Assembly: GCA_016462245.1 (NCBI GenBank) | Contig: JAEMTR010000004.1 | Coordinates: forward strand, 1-33,075 | Length of the DNA: 33,075 nt | Direction: 5' to 3' | Source: Solirubrobacteraceae bacterium | Lineage (GTDB): Bacteria; Actinomycetota; Thermoleophilia; Solirubrobacterales; Solirubrobacteraceae | Shown here: positions 8,809 to 16,203 of the stretch, in pieces | Numbering within the stretch: position 1 is the first letter of the stretch | How the letters are laid out: every line of letters starts with the position of its first letter | Translations under genes and position numbers: made by a program | Notes under the pieces: generated by a model | The model's input: the letters and a program-made list of their open reading frames with translations, nothing else | Databases searched by the model: none | Told to the model about the DNA's origin: nothing

Positions 8809-9332
8809 AGCGCCACCAAGCTCCCGTTATCGGGACGCTCAGATCCATCCCTGCCGGCATCTCGTAGCGCAAGGCGGATCACGTTGCCGTGGCAGATGAT
8901 CACAGTCGCTCCAGTTTCACTGCGCGCGCGCCAATCGTCCAGCCCCGCCGCCACGCGTGCAGCCTGGGTCGCAAAACTCTCACCGCCCGGGAAACCCCAG
9001 TCGGCCTTCAGCTCAACGAACGATGTGAACGCTTCAGGCTCTTCAGCGGCAACGTCAGCAAAGCTGCGGTCGGTCCAATCGCCGGTCTCAGTTTCGGCAA
9101 AACGGGAGTCGATCTGCGGTTCGAGGCCGATCAGCCCGGCGACGATCGTCGCCGTCTCGAGCGCCCGCGCAATGTTGCTGGAAACCAGCGCCAGCGGCTC
9201 CAGCTCGGCCACCGCAACTGCTAGCTGACGCGCCTGCTGACGGCCGGTCTCGTCAAGCGGCACGTCGCCCCAGCCCTGGAAGCGCCCCTCCACGTTGTAG
9301 GCGGTCTGTCCGTGCCTAGCTAGATAGATCAC
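8805..9332 (-). CDS. histidine phosphatase superfamily protein (phosphoglycerate mutase-like)
   Basis: 175 aa. RHGQT at 6-10 gives the phospho-accepting His7. N13 and the GRFQGWGD segment follow, then SSNIARALETA (51-61) and CHGNVIRLAL with the second catalytic His148. E80 in FAETETGDW is the likely acid. This is the acid/alkaline branch of the histidine phosphatase family (cobC/gpmB-like, small, no extra domains). The substrate is not readable from sequence; family members act on phosphosugars, phosphoglycerate and small phospho-metabolites. It overlaps both neighbours by 4 bp inside the glycan operon, so a sugar-phosphate substrate is a reasonable guess. No signal peptide, so cytoplasmic. 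Confidence 0.85.
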   Translation of the reverse strand: MIYLARHGQTAYNVEGRFQGWGDVPLDETGRQQARQLAVAVAELEPLALVSSNIARALETATIVAGLIGLEPQIDSRFAETETGDWTDRSFADVAAEEPEAFTSFVELKADWGFPGGESFATQAARVAAGLDDWRARSETGATVIICHGNVIRLALRDAGRDGSERPDNGSLVAL

Positions 9333-10582
9333 TGCGCTTGATCGGCGCCGAGCACTACGACGACCACAGCGTTCTGGCCGAGGACGCGGATGTTCTCGTC
9401 GATCGCCGTCACTGCAGCGCTACTCAGCCCAAGCGTCGTTGCGACTTCATCGGCGGCCGCCTTAGCTCCGGTGTCGTAGTAGACGGTTGAAGTCTGGGCG
9501 GTCTGATCGGGCGCCGTCGTAACCGGGCCAACCTTCAGGAAGCCTGCCGCCTGAAGCTTGTCGGCGGCAGCCCTCGCCAAGCCGCTACCGGTCGTGCCGT
9601 TAAAGACCGCGACCTGCGTCGTCGCTTTGTCGACTGCTCCGTCAGTAGAAGTGGTCGAAGTGGCCGTTGTTGGCGGTCCGACACTGTTGGTTGCCGGAGT
9701 CGAGCTAGTGGTCGAATCACTGCCGCCGAAAACCTGAGTGATCAAGACGAAGGCGATCACGATGATCGCTAGTCCACCGATGACCACGAGCAGCAATGAA
9801 CGCTTGTCGCCTTCGGGCGGCTCTTCAGCCTCGGCGCGGCGGACGCGCGGCGGCGGCGGAACCGATGGCGGAATCGTAATCTCGTCGGTTGCGTTGCGAG
9901 CCGGAGCAACCGTGCGCGGGCGCGGGCGAGCGGGCGGCGGCGCCGGACGACCGGCGGCGCCGGTGGCAGGAGCCGGCGGCGGCGGCACCGCTGGAGTGGC
10001 CGACGACTTCGCGGCTGGCGTAGCGGCTGGCGGCGGCGCATCGCCACCGGGCTTAGCTGAGCTATCTGCGACGGCAGGCTTCTCTGCGGCCTTCGCAGCA
10101 TCGGCAGCGGCTGGTTTCGCGCCGGCAGTCGGAATCGCGCCGGTTGCAGATTTGGCTACGGGGTTCGCGCCGGCAGTAGGAACAGCCCCGGTGGCGGGCT
10201 TCACTGGCTGACCGGGAACGGCGGCGCCCGGCCCCTTCGCCGCTGGGCCCGGCACAGCGCCGGTCACCGGCTTCGCGGTAGGAGTCCCAACCGGAGCGCG
10301 TGGACGACCTGCCGCCGTGGCTGCCGCGCCGGTTGCCGCGCCTGCGGTAGCGGCGGCCGTAGCTGGCGCTGGCCGCGCTGTCTCTTCGCTGATCCGTTCG
10401 GTGGCCTCGGCGTCACGTTCGGGTGAACGACCAGCCCAGTCGCGCAGCCGCTTAACCTCACGCGCCTGCGCTGCGTAGAGCGCCGCGAGCAGGCCAACGC
10501 CAACAACGGCGGCAAGGCCGGCGAGCGCACCGATGTGATCGATCTCGTTTGAGATCGAGAGAGCAGCGTGAACCAGCGTCAT
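9329..10582 (-). CDS. membrane protein with Ala/Pro-rich linker and LytR C-terminal domain
   Basis: 417 aa. A first membrane helix is at about 17-38, a long Ala/Pro/Lys-rich low-complexity stretch at 70-255, a second helix at 262-285 (LLLVVIGGLAIIVIAFVLIT), a Ser/Thr-rich spacer, and residues 322-415 match the LytR_C domain: TQVAVFNGTTGSGLARAAADK, and near the end RVLGQNAVVVVVLGAD. LytR_C usually follows the LCP catalytic domain that attaches glycans to peptidoglycan; here no LCP domain is present. With two helices both ends face outside or both inside; the outer placement of LytR_C in other proteins suggests the low-complexity linker is cytoplasmic. It starts 12 nt after the dehydratase stop. 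Confidence 0.75.
   Translation of the reverse strand: MTLVHAALSISNEIDHIGALAGLAAVVGVGLLAALYAAQAREVKRLRDWAGRSPERDAEATERISEETARPAPATAAATAGAATGAAATAAGRPRAPVGTPTAKPVTGAVPGPAAKGPGAAVPGQPVKPATGAVPTAGANPVAKSATGAIPTAGAKPAAADAAKAAEKPAVADSSAKPGGDAPPPAATPAAKSSATPAVPPPPAPATGAAGRPAPPPARPRPRTVAPARNATDEITIPPSVPPPPRVRRAEAEEPPEGDKRSLLLVVIGGLAIIVIAFVLITQVFGGSDSTTSSTPATNSVGPPTTATSTTSTDGAVDKATTQVAVFNGTTGSGLARAAADKLQAAGFLKVGPVTTAPDQTAQTSTVYYDTGAKAAADEVATTLGLSSAAVTAIDENIRVLGQNAVVVVVLGADQAQ
10100..10195 (-). repeat. two tandem 48-nt units in the LytR_C protein linker
   Basis: Two 16-codon units encode ATGAVPTAGANPVAKS (residues 130-145) and ATGAIPTAGAKPAAAD (146-161); a looser copy lies just before, at VTGAVPGPAAK. 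The repeat is diverged at nucleotide level, so it is an old internal duplication in a disordered region. Confidence 0.7.
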
Positions 10583-10594
10583 CGACGATTGATC

Positions 10595-12553
10595 TTATGC
10601 CTTGGAGTCGCTGGACTGCTGTTCGAACGCCTCTGCAGCGATGTCTTGCGGTCTATCGGCGTCGGTGAAGGTTGCGACTTTGGCCGCTAGCACGGCCGCA
10701 TCACCGCTCGCAGTCAACACTTCGATCTCTGCAAACCAGCCAGCAATCTCGCCACTTTGGCGGGCTTTACGCGATGCGTGAATAATCTTCTCGGCCGGCG
10801 TTGGCTGCGGGCGCTCATGCGGATTGAAGAGCTCCTCATGGAGCTTCTCACCCGGCCTGCGGCCAATCACCTCAATCGCGATGTCGCGGTCAGGTTCGAG
10901 CCCTGAAAGCTCGATCATGTCGCGCGCGAGGCCGATGATCGAAACCGGTTCACCCATCTCAAGCACGAAGATCTCGCCGCCACTGCCGAGCGAACCGGAA
11001 CGAATGATCAGTTGAACGGCCTCGGGAATCGTCATGAAGTAGCGCGTCATCCGATCGTCGGTGACGGTCACTGGCCCGCCGCGGGCGATCTGGCGGCGGA
11101 AGATCGGCACGACCGAGCCGGAGGAGCCGAGAACATTGCCAAAGCGAACAGAGGCGTAGTTGGTCTTTGGAAAGCGTGAGCTCATCTCTTCAACGGCGTA
11201 TTCGGCGAGCGCCTTCGAAGCGCCCATCACGGTCGCCGGAGCGACCGCCTTGTCGGTCGAGACGAGCACAAAGTTGTGGACCTCAACCTCACCGGCCAGC
11301 TCGGCAACCAGCCGCGTTGCGACGGCGTTGTTACGGATCGCCTCGACCGGGTTGCTCTCCATCAGCCCAACGTGCTTATAGGCAGCGGCGTGGAAGACGA
11401 ATGTTGGGCGGTGCTGCTCGAAGACTTCACGCATCCGCTCAGCCTCTTTGCAATCGGCCAGCACCGCCGTCAGCGATGAGGGGTGGACGTGGCGATCCTC
11501 CTCAAGTTCGCGTTGAATCGCGAAGAGATTGTCCTCAGCGTGGTCAAGGATCACCAGTCGTCGCGGCGCAATTCGCGCAATCTGGCGGCAAAGCTCGGCG
11601 CCGATTGAGCCACCGGCTCCGGTCACCAGCACAATCTCTTTCGAGAGATAACTGCCCACGCGGTCGAGCTCCATCCGCACCGGCTCACGGCCGAGAATGT
11701 CCTCAACCTGAACTTCACGAACTTGGCGGACGACGTGGCCGGAGCCGGCCTGCAGCAGTTCGAAGACTGTCGGCAGCGTGCGGACGGGGATGCCGCGGTC
11801 GCGGCCCTCGCGCACGACGCGGCCACGCAAGGTTCCTGGCGCTGAAGGAATTGCGATCAAAATCTCATCGGGCTCGGATTCGTCGAGAATTCGCCCCAGC
11901 TGCTCGGTTCCGCCGAGCACCTTTACGCCATCGATGCGAAGGCCAGCTTTGAGCGGGTCATCGTCAACGAAGCCGACCGGGTTGAGCGCCAGCGTTGGGT
12001 TGCGCAGGATCTCGCGCAGCGTCAGGCGGCCGCCGTCGCCAGCGCCGATTATCAGCACGCGACGAGCATTCTTGTCGGCGCGGAAGCCACGGATCGGCCG
12101 TTCACGGACGGTTCGGGCAACGAAGCGCACACCGCCTACGAAGAGCAGCATCAGCAGGAAGAAGAGTGCGAGCACGCCGGTTGGGACGAGCACGTTGATC
12201 TCGCCGCCGGCCGATTGGTAGCTGACCGGGTGAATCAGCGCGACCAGCCCAGCGAGCGCAACGGTCAGTAGCGCGACGGCCTGGAGCACGCCGAGATAAT
12301 CGCCTTGGGTTGCGTAGCGCCACTGGCGCTGCTCGGTCCGCAGCAGCAGGAAGATCACGAGTGTCAGAACGACAACCCAGGGAATCGTCTCCTCAAAGAG
12401 CCGCTCGTAGCGCGGCGGCGGGCCAGCCGCTTGGTCAAAACGGAGTCGAAAAGCGAGAAAGTAAGCCAGCGCGGCAAGCGTTCCGTCAACCAACAGTTGC
12501 GCAACTGAGTGGCGATGGAGCGGGAAAACTGCCGAGCGGAGACGACTGCGCAT
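10595..12553 (-). CDS. membrane-bound nucleotide-sugar 4,6-dehydratase (CapD/WbpM/PglF family)
   Basis: 652 aa. Four membrane helices (about 16-38, 57-72, 88-108, 122-145), a CoA-binding-like Rossmann domain (164-290, ARRVLIIGAGDGG), then an extended SDR domain (305-600). TGAGGSIG (311-318) binds NAD. Ser-Thr at 432-433 with VMGASK (442-447) gives the S/T-M-K catalytic arrangement that replaces the usual S-Y-K triad in the large WbpM-type enzymes. These convert UDP-GlcNAc (or a related UDP-sugar) to the 4-keto-6-deoxy sugar. The DegT aminotransferase two genes upstream would be the natural next enzyme. TAGAAT lies 9 nt before the ATG with no Shine-Dalgarno, so it may also have its own promoter. 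Length agrees with full-length family members. Confidence 0.9.
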   Translation of the reverse strand: MRSRLRSAVFPLHRHSVAQLLVDGTLAALAYFLAFRLRFDQAAGPPPRYERLFEETIPWVVVLTLVIFLLLRTEQRQWRYATQGDYLGVLQAVALLTVALAGLVALIHPVSYQSAGGEINVLVPTGVLALFFLLMLLFVGGVRFVARTVRERPIRGFRADKNARRVLIIGAGDGGRLTLREILRNPTLALNPVGFVDDDPLKAGLRIDGVKVLGGTEQLGRILDESEPDEILIAIPSAPGTLRGRVVREGRDRGIPVRTLPTVFELLQAGSGHVVRQVREVQVEDILGREPVRMELDRVGSYLSKEIVLVTGAGGSIGAELCRQIARIAPRRLVILDHAEDNLFAIQRELEEDRHVHPSSLTAVLADCKEAERMREVFEQHRPTFVFHAAAYKHVGLMESNPVEAIRNNAVATRLVAELAGEVEVHNFVLVSTDKAVAPATVMGASKALAEYAVEEMSSRFPKTNYASVRFGNVLGSSGSVVPIFRRQIARGGPVTVTDDRMTRYFMTIPEAVQLIIRSGSLGSGGEIFVLEMGEPVSIIGLARDMIELSGLEPDRDIAIEVIGRRPGEKLHEELFNPHERPQPTPAEKIIHASRKARQSGEIAGWFAEIEVLTASGDAAVLAAKVATFTDADRPQDIAAEAFEQQSSDSKA

Positions 12554-12562
12554 CAGAACGGC

Positions 12563-12568
12563 ATTCTA
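12563..12568 (-). promoter_or_regulatory. -10-like TAGAAT of the dehydratase gene
   Basis: TAGAAT (five of six to TATAAT) ends 9 nt before the ATG at 12553, within the 64-bp gap after the DUF354 gene. It is the best single -10 match among the leftward glycan genes and could let the genes from the dehydratase onward be transcribed on their own. No clear -35 at 16-18 nt. Confidence 0.45.
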
Positions 12569-12617
12569 GCTCTAATGCGCTCTCCCTTCAGCGCCGCGCA
12601 AGGATCCTCGCAGGCCG

Positions 12618-13625
12618 TTAACGGGCGCTCAGCAGCAGCTCTACCAGCAGCTCGGGATCACGACGCACGCGCGCGGCCTGCGTTGTTGCCTCGTCGGCGG
12701 CCGATCGGCGAGTGAGCAGGACCGCGGCCGGGTCCTCAAGCCGCCCCATTCGACCGTCGGCGATCAGCTTCTCGTCGACAGCGCCGATCTTTCCTTCGAA
12801 GCTCGTCAGCACCGGCGTGCCTAGCGCAACGGCCTCGCGATTCATCGTCCCACCAGCGCTGACGACGAGGTCAGCAAGCGCCACCAGAGATGGTCCATCG
12901 ATCGCGATTTCAGGAATCACAAAGCCGCCGGCAGCAGCGAGTTCAGCACGCTGCTGCTCAGTCCGCGGCAGCACTACAACCTGGCCCTGCTCGCGGAGAC
13001 GAACCAAAACCTCGCTGAAGGCGTTGTTCTCAAAGCGGTGGTAGAGCGAGACGGACGGCGGCGTGCGAACGACGGCTAGTGGCTGCTCGCCGTCAAGGCC
13101 AAGCAGGTCGAGCACGGCGCGGTCGGGCTCAAAGTCGGCGAGGTAGTACTCCTCCTTTAGCCCGGGATAACGACGAAGCTTGCCGCGCGCTCCGTAACGG
13201 TCTAGCCGCTCCGGCGGGATTGCGTCAGGCACGACGACGGCCTGAGCGAGGCGGCAATTGACGTTGTGCTGGACGGTTGCCCACTCGTAATCGAACATTG
13301 TCGCGGCCGGAACGCCGAGCATCCGCGCCGCAACGTTGACGTCGTTTGAGCCGTGGCCGATCGCCAGATCGAAGTTGCGCCCGCGGGCCCAGCCGCGCAG
13401 CGCCAGCGAACGGTCGACAAGGCCACGCGCCTTCGCCGCCAGCTTGCCTCCACGGTGACGGCCGATCACGGTCGCGTCGATCCCGTGCAGTTCACAGAGC
13501 GCAACCGTCTGCGCGAAGTCGCGCGCCGTCACCTCGACCTCGGCGCCGCGCGCTCGCAGCCGCTCAATCACCGGCGCCAGCACGAGCACGTGCGGCGAAT
13601 TTGTTAGATCGACCCAAACCCGCAT
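12618..13625 (-). CDS. DUF354 family GT-B-like protein
   Basis: 335 aa beginning MRVWVDLTNSPHVLVLAPVI, the hallmark start of DUF354, with the UDP-GlcNAc 2-epimerase/MurG-like fold. Seen: AIGHGSNDVNVAARMLG (about 88-104), FDYEWATVQH, then in the second half VVRTPPSVSLYH, VVLPRTEQQ, and ADLVVSAGGTMNREAVALGTPVL (251-273), which is the donor-nucleotide-binding region of GT-B proteins. The biochemical activity of the family is not established; a glycosyltransferase or sugar-nucleotide epimerase role is inferred from fold and from the aminotransferase and dehydratase on each side. Its ATG overlaps the aminotransferase stop by one base (TAATG). Confidence 0.85.
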   Translation of the reverse strand: MRVWVDLTNSPHVLVLAPVIERLRARGAEVEVTARDFAQTVALCELHGIDATVIGRHRGGKLAAKARGLVDRSLALRGWARGRNFDLAIGHGSNDVNVAARMLGVPAATMFDYEWATVQHNVNCRLAQAVVVPDAIPPERLDRYGARGKLRRYPGLKEEYYLADFEPDRAVLDLLGLDGEQPLAVVRTPPSVSLYHRFENNAFSEVLVRLREQGQVVVLPRTEQQRAELAAAGGFVIPEIAIDGPSLVALADLVVSAGGTMNREAVALGTPVLTSFEGKIGAVDEKLIADGRMGRLEDPAAVLLTRRSAADEATTQAARVRRDPELLVELLLSAR

Positions 13626-14713
13626 TAGCCGAGCGCGGCGCGGGTAGCGTCAACAACCTGCTCAATCTGCTGATCGCTGATCGTGGCGCTGATCGGAATA
13701 GCAAGGTGGCGCCGAGCTGCTTGGTCGGTTCCGGGCAGCGTTCCTTGCTGCGGCCGCCAAGCACGCATCGACGGCTGTTCGTGGATCGGGCTGCGGTAAT
13801 AGCCTCGCGCTCCGACCCCGCTGGCGCCAAGCTGCTCTGCAAGCTGATCGGGGTTGTCGGTCGCAACGACGTAGAGGTGCCAGGCCGGCGTCGCCGCCGC
13901 AGTCGCCTGCGGCAGCGTCACCAGTTCGCCGAGGCCGAGTTCGCCGTAACGCTGGCCGGCGGCCGCGCGGTGCTCCGCCCACTGCGAGAGCTGCGGCAGC
14001 ATTACGCGCAAGACGGCGGCCTGAATCTCATCGAGCCTCGAATTAAATCCGACCTCTTCGTAGCTGACACGGTCGCGCGAGCCATGAAAGCGCAGCATCC
14101 GTACGCGCTCGGCGAGCTCCTTGTCAGAGGTCGTGATCGCGCCGCCGTCGCCGAAGGCACCAAGGTTCTTCGACGGGTAGAAAGAGTGCGAGGCGATTGA
14201 GCCCAGTGCGCCAGGCCTGCCGTCTGGGCCGACCGAGCCAGCAGATTGCGCGCAATCTTCAACGACCGGCAGGCCGAGCGCCTCGATCTCGGCGACCGGC
14301 GCAATGTTGCCGAAGAGATGGACTGCGACGACGGCCTTCGTGCGTGGCGTGATCACCGCTTTGACCTGCTCGGCGGTTGAGACGTAGGTCAACGGATCGA
14401 TGTCGCAGAAGACGGGAACGGCGCCGGTCGGTGGAATAGCTTCGGCGCTGGAGTAATAGCTAAACGACGGCACAATCACCTCATCGCCGGGGCCCACACC
14501 GAGTGCGCGCAAGGCGATCGTGATCGCCTCGGTTCCGTTGGCAACGCCGATCGCCTCAGCGGCGCCGACAAGCTCTGCGAACTCTTGCTCGAAAGCCTCG
14601 ACGTTGGGGCCGAGGATGAACTGGCCGGCGGCAGAGACCTCGAGCAGCGCCGCGTCAATCTGCGCGCGTAGCGGCTCGATCGCGGTCGTTGGATCAAAGA
14701 GCGGAACGTTCAT
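13625..14713 (-). CDS. DegT/DnrJ/EryC1 family PLP-dependent sugar aminotransferase
   Basis: 362 aa from the ATG at 14713 (MNVPLFDPTTAIEPL); the frame stays open further upstream, but that extension covers the divergent promoter and the dedA start. Seen: VANGTEAITIALRALGVGPGDEVI (58-81), the phosphate-binding segment; VEDCAQS (151-157) with D153 for the pyridine nitrogen; SFYPSKNLGAFGDGGAI (177-193) with K182 as Schiff-base lysine. The fold-type I enzymes of this family transaminate 3- or 4-keto sugar nucleotides using glutamate or glutamine. Next to a 4,6-dehydratase the likely product is a UDP-4-amino-4,6-dideoxyhexose. No C-terminal truncation is seen. Confidence 0.92.
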   Translation of the reverse strand: MNVPLFDPTTAIEPLRAQIDAALLEVSAAGQFILGPNVEAFEQEFAELVGAAEAIGVANGTEAITIALRALGVGPGDEVIVPSFSYYSSAEAIPPTGAVPVFCDIDPLTYVSTAEQVKAVITPRTKAVVAVHLFGNIAPVAEIEALGLPVVEDCAQSAGSVGPDGRPGALGSIASHSFYPSKNLGAFGDGGAITTSDKELAERVRMLRFHGSRDRVSYEEVGFNSRLDEIQAAVLRVMLPQLSQWAEHRAAAGQRYGELGLGELVTLPQATAAATPAWHLYVVATDNPDQLAEQLGASGVGARGYYRSPIHEQPSMRAWRPQQGTLPGTDQAARRHLAIPISATISDQQIEQVVDATRAALG

Positions 14714-14723
14714 TGTTGCCCCA

Positions 14724-14733
14724 ACGCTACCCT
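14724..14733. promoter_or_regulatory. overlapping divergent -10-like elements for the aminotransferase and dedA
   Basis: On the minus strand TAGCGT (14724-14729) ends 10 nt before the aminotransferase ATG. On the plus strand TACCCT (14728-14733) ends 8 nt before the dedA GTG at 14742. The two hexamers share two base pairs, so the promoters should be mutually exclusive. The nonamer ACGCTACCC here also occurs at 3028-3036 in the flippase/GT-B divergent gap. Confidence 0.4.
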
Positions 14734-14741
14734 CTCGGCCG

Positions 14742-15401
14742 GTGCCGATCTCTACGCTTCTCGTCCTCGCGGCGATCACCGACAAACTGGCTGACTGGGC
14801 GACCGGCGTTGTTGGCGACCTCGGACTGGCCGGAATCTTCGTCTTGATGACGCTGGAGAGCATGTGCATTCCAATTCCCTCCGAGCCGACGATGCTCTTC
14901 GCTGGCTTCAACGTCAACGAGGGGACCTACTCATTTATCGCCGTCGTCAGCGTTGGAGTAGCGGCAAATGTGCTCGGTTCGTGGATCGCCTACGGCTTTG
15001 GCCGCTTCGGGCGGCTGGAGCTGATCGAACGCCACGGCAAGTGGCTCCACATCACGCCGGCGCGGCTTGAGCAAGCCGATCGCTGGTTCGAAAAATATGG
15101 CGGCTGGGCAGTCTTCTTCTCGCGCATGTTGCCAATTGTCCGGACCTTCATTTCGCTACCGGCGGGCGTCGCGCGGATGCCGTTCTGGCGCTTCACGATC
15201 TACACCTTTCTCGGCTGCATCCCTTGGATGGCCGGCTTGACCTACATCGGCCTGACGGTCGGAGATAACTGGGAAGAGTGGAAGGGATACCTCCATTACA
15301 TCGATTACCTCGTCGCAGTAATAATCGTCGCCGGCGGCGTCTATCTCTTGATCCGCTGGTGGCGCTCACGCGGCGGCTCGGCCGATGCCCCGGCCGCTTG
15401 A
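14742..15401 (+). CDS. DedA family membrane protein (candidate undecaprenyl-phosphate flippase)
   Basis: 219 aa from GTG 14742 (MPISTLLVLAAITDKLADW). A longer reading from 14520 is antisense to the aminotransferase and is rejected. Seen: LESMCIPIPSEPTMLFAGF (about 41-59), the E-x-x-xxPxPSE motif of the re-entrant DedA segment; NVLGSWIAYGFGRFGR, the G-x-x-x-G-Y-x-x-G-R motif; FFSRMLPIVRTFISLPAG (about 128-145), the R-x-x-P-x-x-R-xx-x-x-x-x-G motif with both arginines. Some DedA proteins (for example B. subtilis UptA) return undecaprenyl phosphate to the inner leaflet. The 3' end overlaps uppP by 17 bp, which supports that role. The product acts in the cytoplasmic membrane. Confidence 0.9.
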   Translation: MPISTLLVLAAITDKLADWATGVVGDLGLAGIFVLMTLESMCIPIPSEPTMLFAGFNVNEGTYSFIAVVSVGVAANVLGSWIAYGFGRFGRLELIERHGKWLHITPARLEQADRWFEKYGGWAVFFSRMLPIVRTFISLPAGVARMPFWRFTIYTFLGCIPWMAGLTYIGLTVGDNWEEWKGYLHYIDYLVAVIIVAGGVYLLIRWWRSRGGSADAPAA

Positions 15402-16203
15402 GCAGTCGCTACCGCTGCGCCACGCTCTAGCGCTGGGGCTAATGCACGGCCCGGCTGAGCTGCTGCCAATCTCCTCCTCGGGGCACACAACACTCGTTCC
15501 TTGGCTGCTCGGTTGGCCCTACCCGGAGCTTGATCCAGCGCTGCGCAAGAGCTTTGAGGTAGCGCTCCACGCAGGCACGGCGGTTGGCCTGCTGATTGCT
15601 CTGCGCAGCGAAGTAGGCGAGGCCGCCGGTTCCTTTGACCGCAGGCGCGCGATCCTGATCGCCGGATCGTTCATTCCGCCAGCAATCGTTGGCTACACGC
15701 TCGAAGGGCCGATCGAGAAGCGGCTCGGCACGCCAGCCTCAATCGCGGCTGGGCTGGTGGTTGGCTCGGCGGCGATGGCGCTGGCCGATCAGTTCGGGCC
15801 GCAGACGCGCTCACGCGAAGAGGCCGGCCTAATCGACGCCCTGCTGCTGGGAGTGGCGCAGGCGTCGGCGCTGATGCCAGGCACCTCGCGCGGCGGGATG
15901 ACGCTCAGCGCGATGCGCGCACGCGGCTTTACGCGGCCCGCGGCGAGTTCGCTCTCAAGGCATGTGGCGCTGCCGGTGATCCTTGGCGCCAGCGCGCTGA
16001 AGGGAGCGCGGCTGGCGCAGCAAGGACTACCGCCCGGCGCCGGCTCGCGGCTCGCTTTGGGCGCCGCTGCGGCGGCCGCCTCGACGTTGCTCGCGGCGCG
16101 GCTCGTGCCGGTCGAACGGGTCGGTCCGCTGCTGCCATACGCCGCCTACCGCAGCGCGCTGGCGGCGATCACTCTGCGCCGCCTGCGAAGATCGCAAACA
16201 TGA
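15385..16203 (+). CDS. uppP: undecaprenyl-diphosphatase UppP (BacA family)
   Basis: 272 aa, multi-pass. The first conserved region is LMHGPAELLPISSSGHT (19-35) and the second MPGTSRGGMTLSAMRARGF (about 165-185), matching the BacA P-loop-like motifs that hold the diphosphate. UppP removes one phosphate from undecaprenyl-PP on the outer face so that the lipid carrier can be reused for peptidoglycan and glycan synthesis. E25 corresponds to E21 of the E. coli enzyme and the SR arginine is present, but the position of E. coli E17 is histidine (H21). It is coupled on both sides: 17-bp overlap with dedA and an ATGA overlap with purM. Confidence 0.9.
   Translation: MPRPLEQSLPLRHALALGLMHGPAELLPISSSGHTTLVPWLLGWPYPELDPALRKSFEVALHAGTAVGLLIALRSEVGEAAGSFDRRRAILIAGSFIPPAIVGYTLEGPIEKRLGTPASIAAGLVVGSAAMALADQFGPQTRSREEAGLIDALLLGVAQASALMPGTSRGGMTLSAMRARGFTRPAASSLSRHVALPVILGASALKGARLAQQGLPPGAGSRLALGAAAAAASTLLAARLVPVERVGPLLPYAAYRSALAAITLRRLRRSQT

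Noticed and set aside
11167..11952. 261-codon rightward open frame
   Set aside because: It is antisense to the dehydratase, very Arg/Ser/Pro-rich, as expected from a high-GC shadow frame.
14714..14917. N-terminal extension of the DegT aminotransferase
   Set aside because: It covers the divergent promoter and the dedA start. MNVPLFDP at 14713 is the usual family start.
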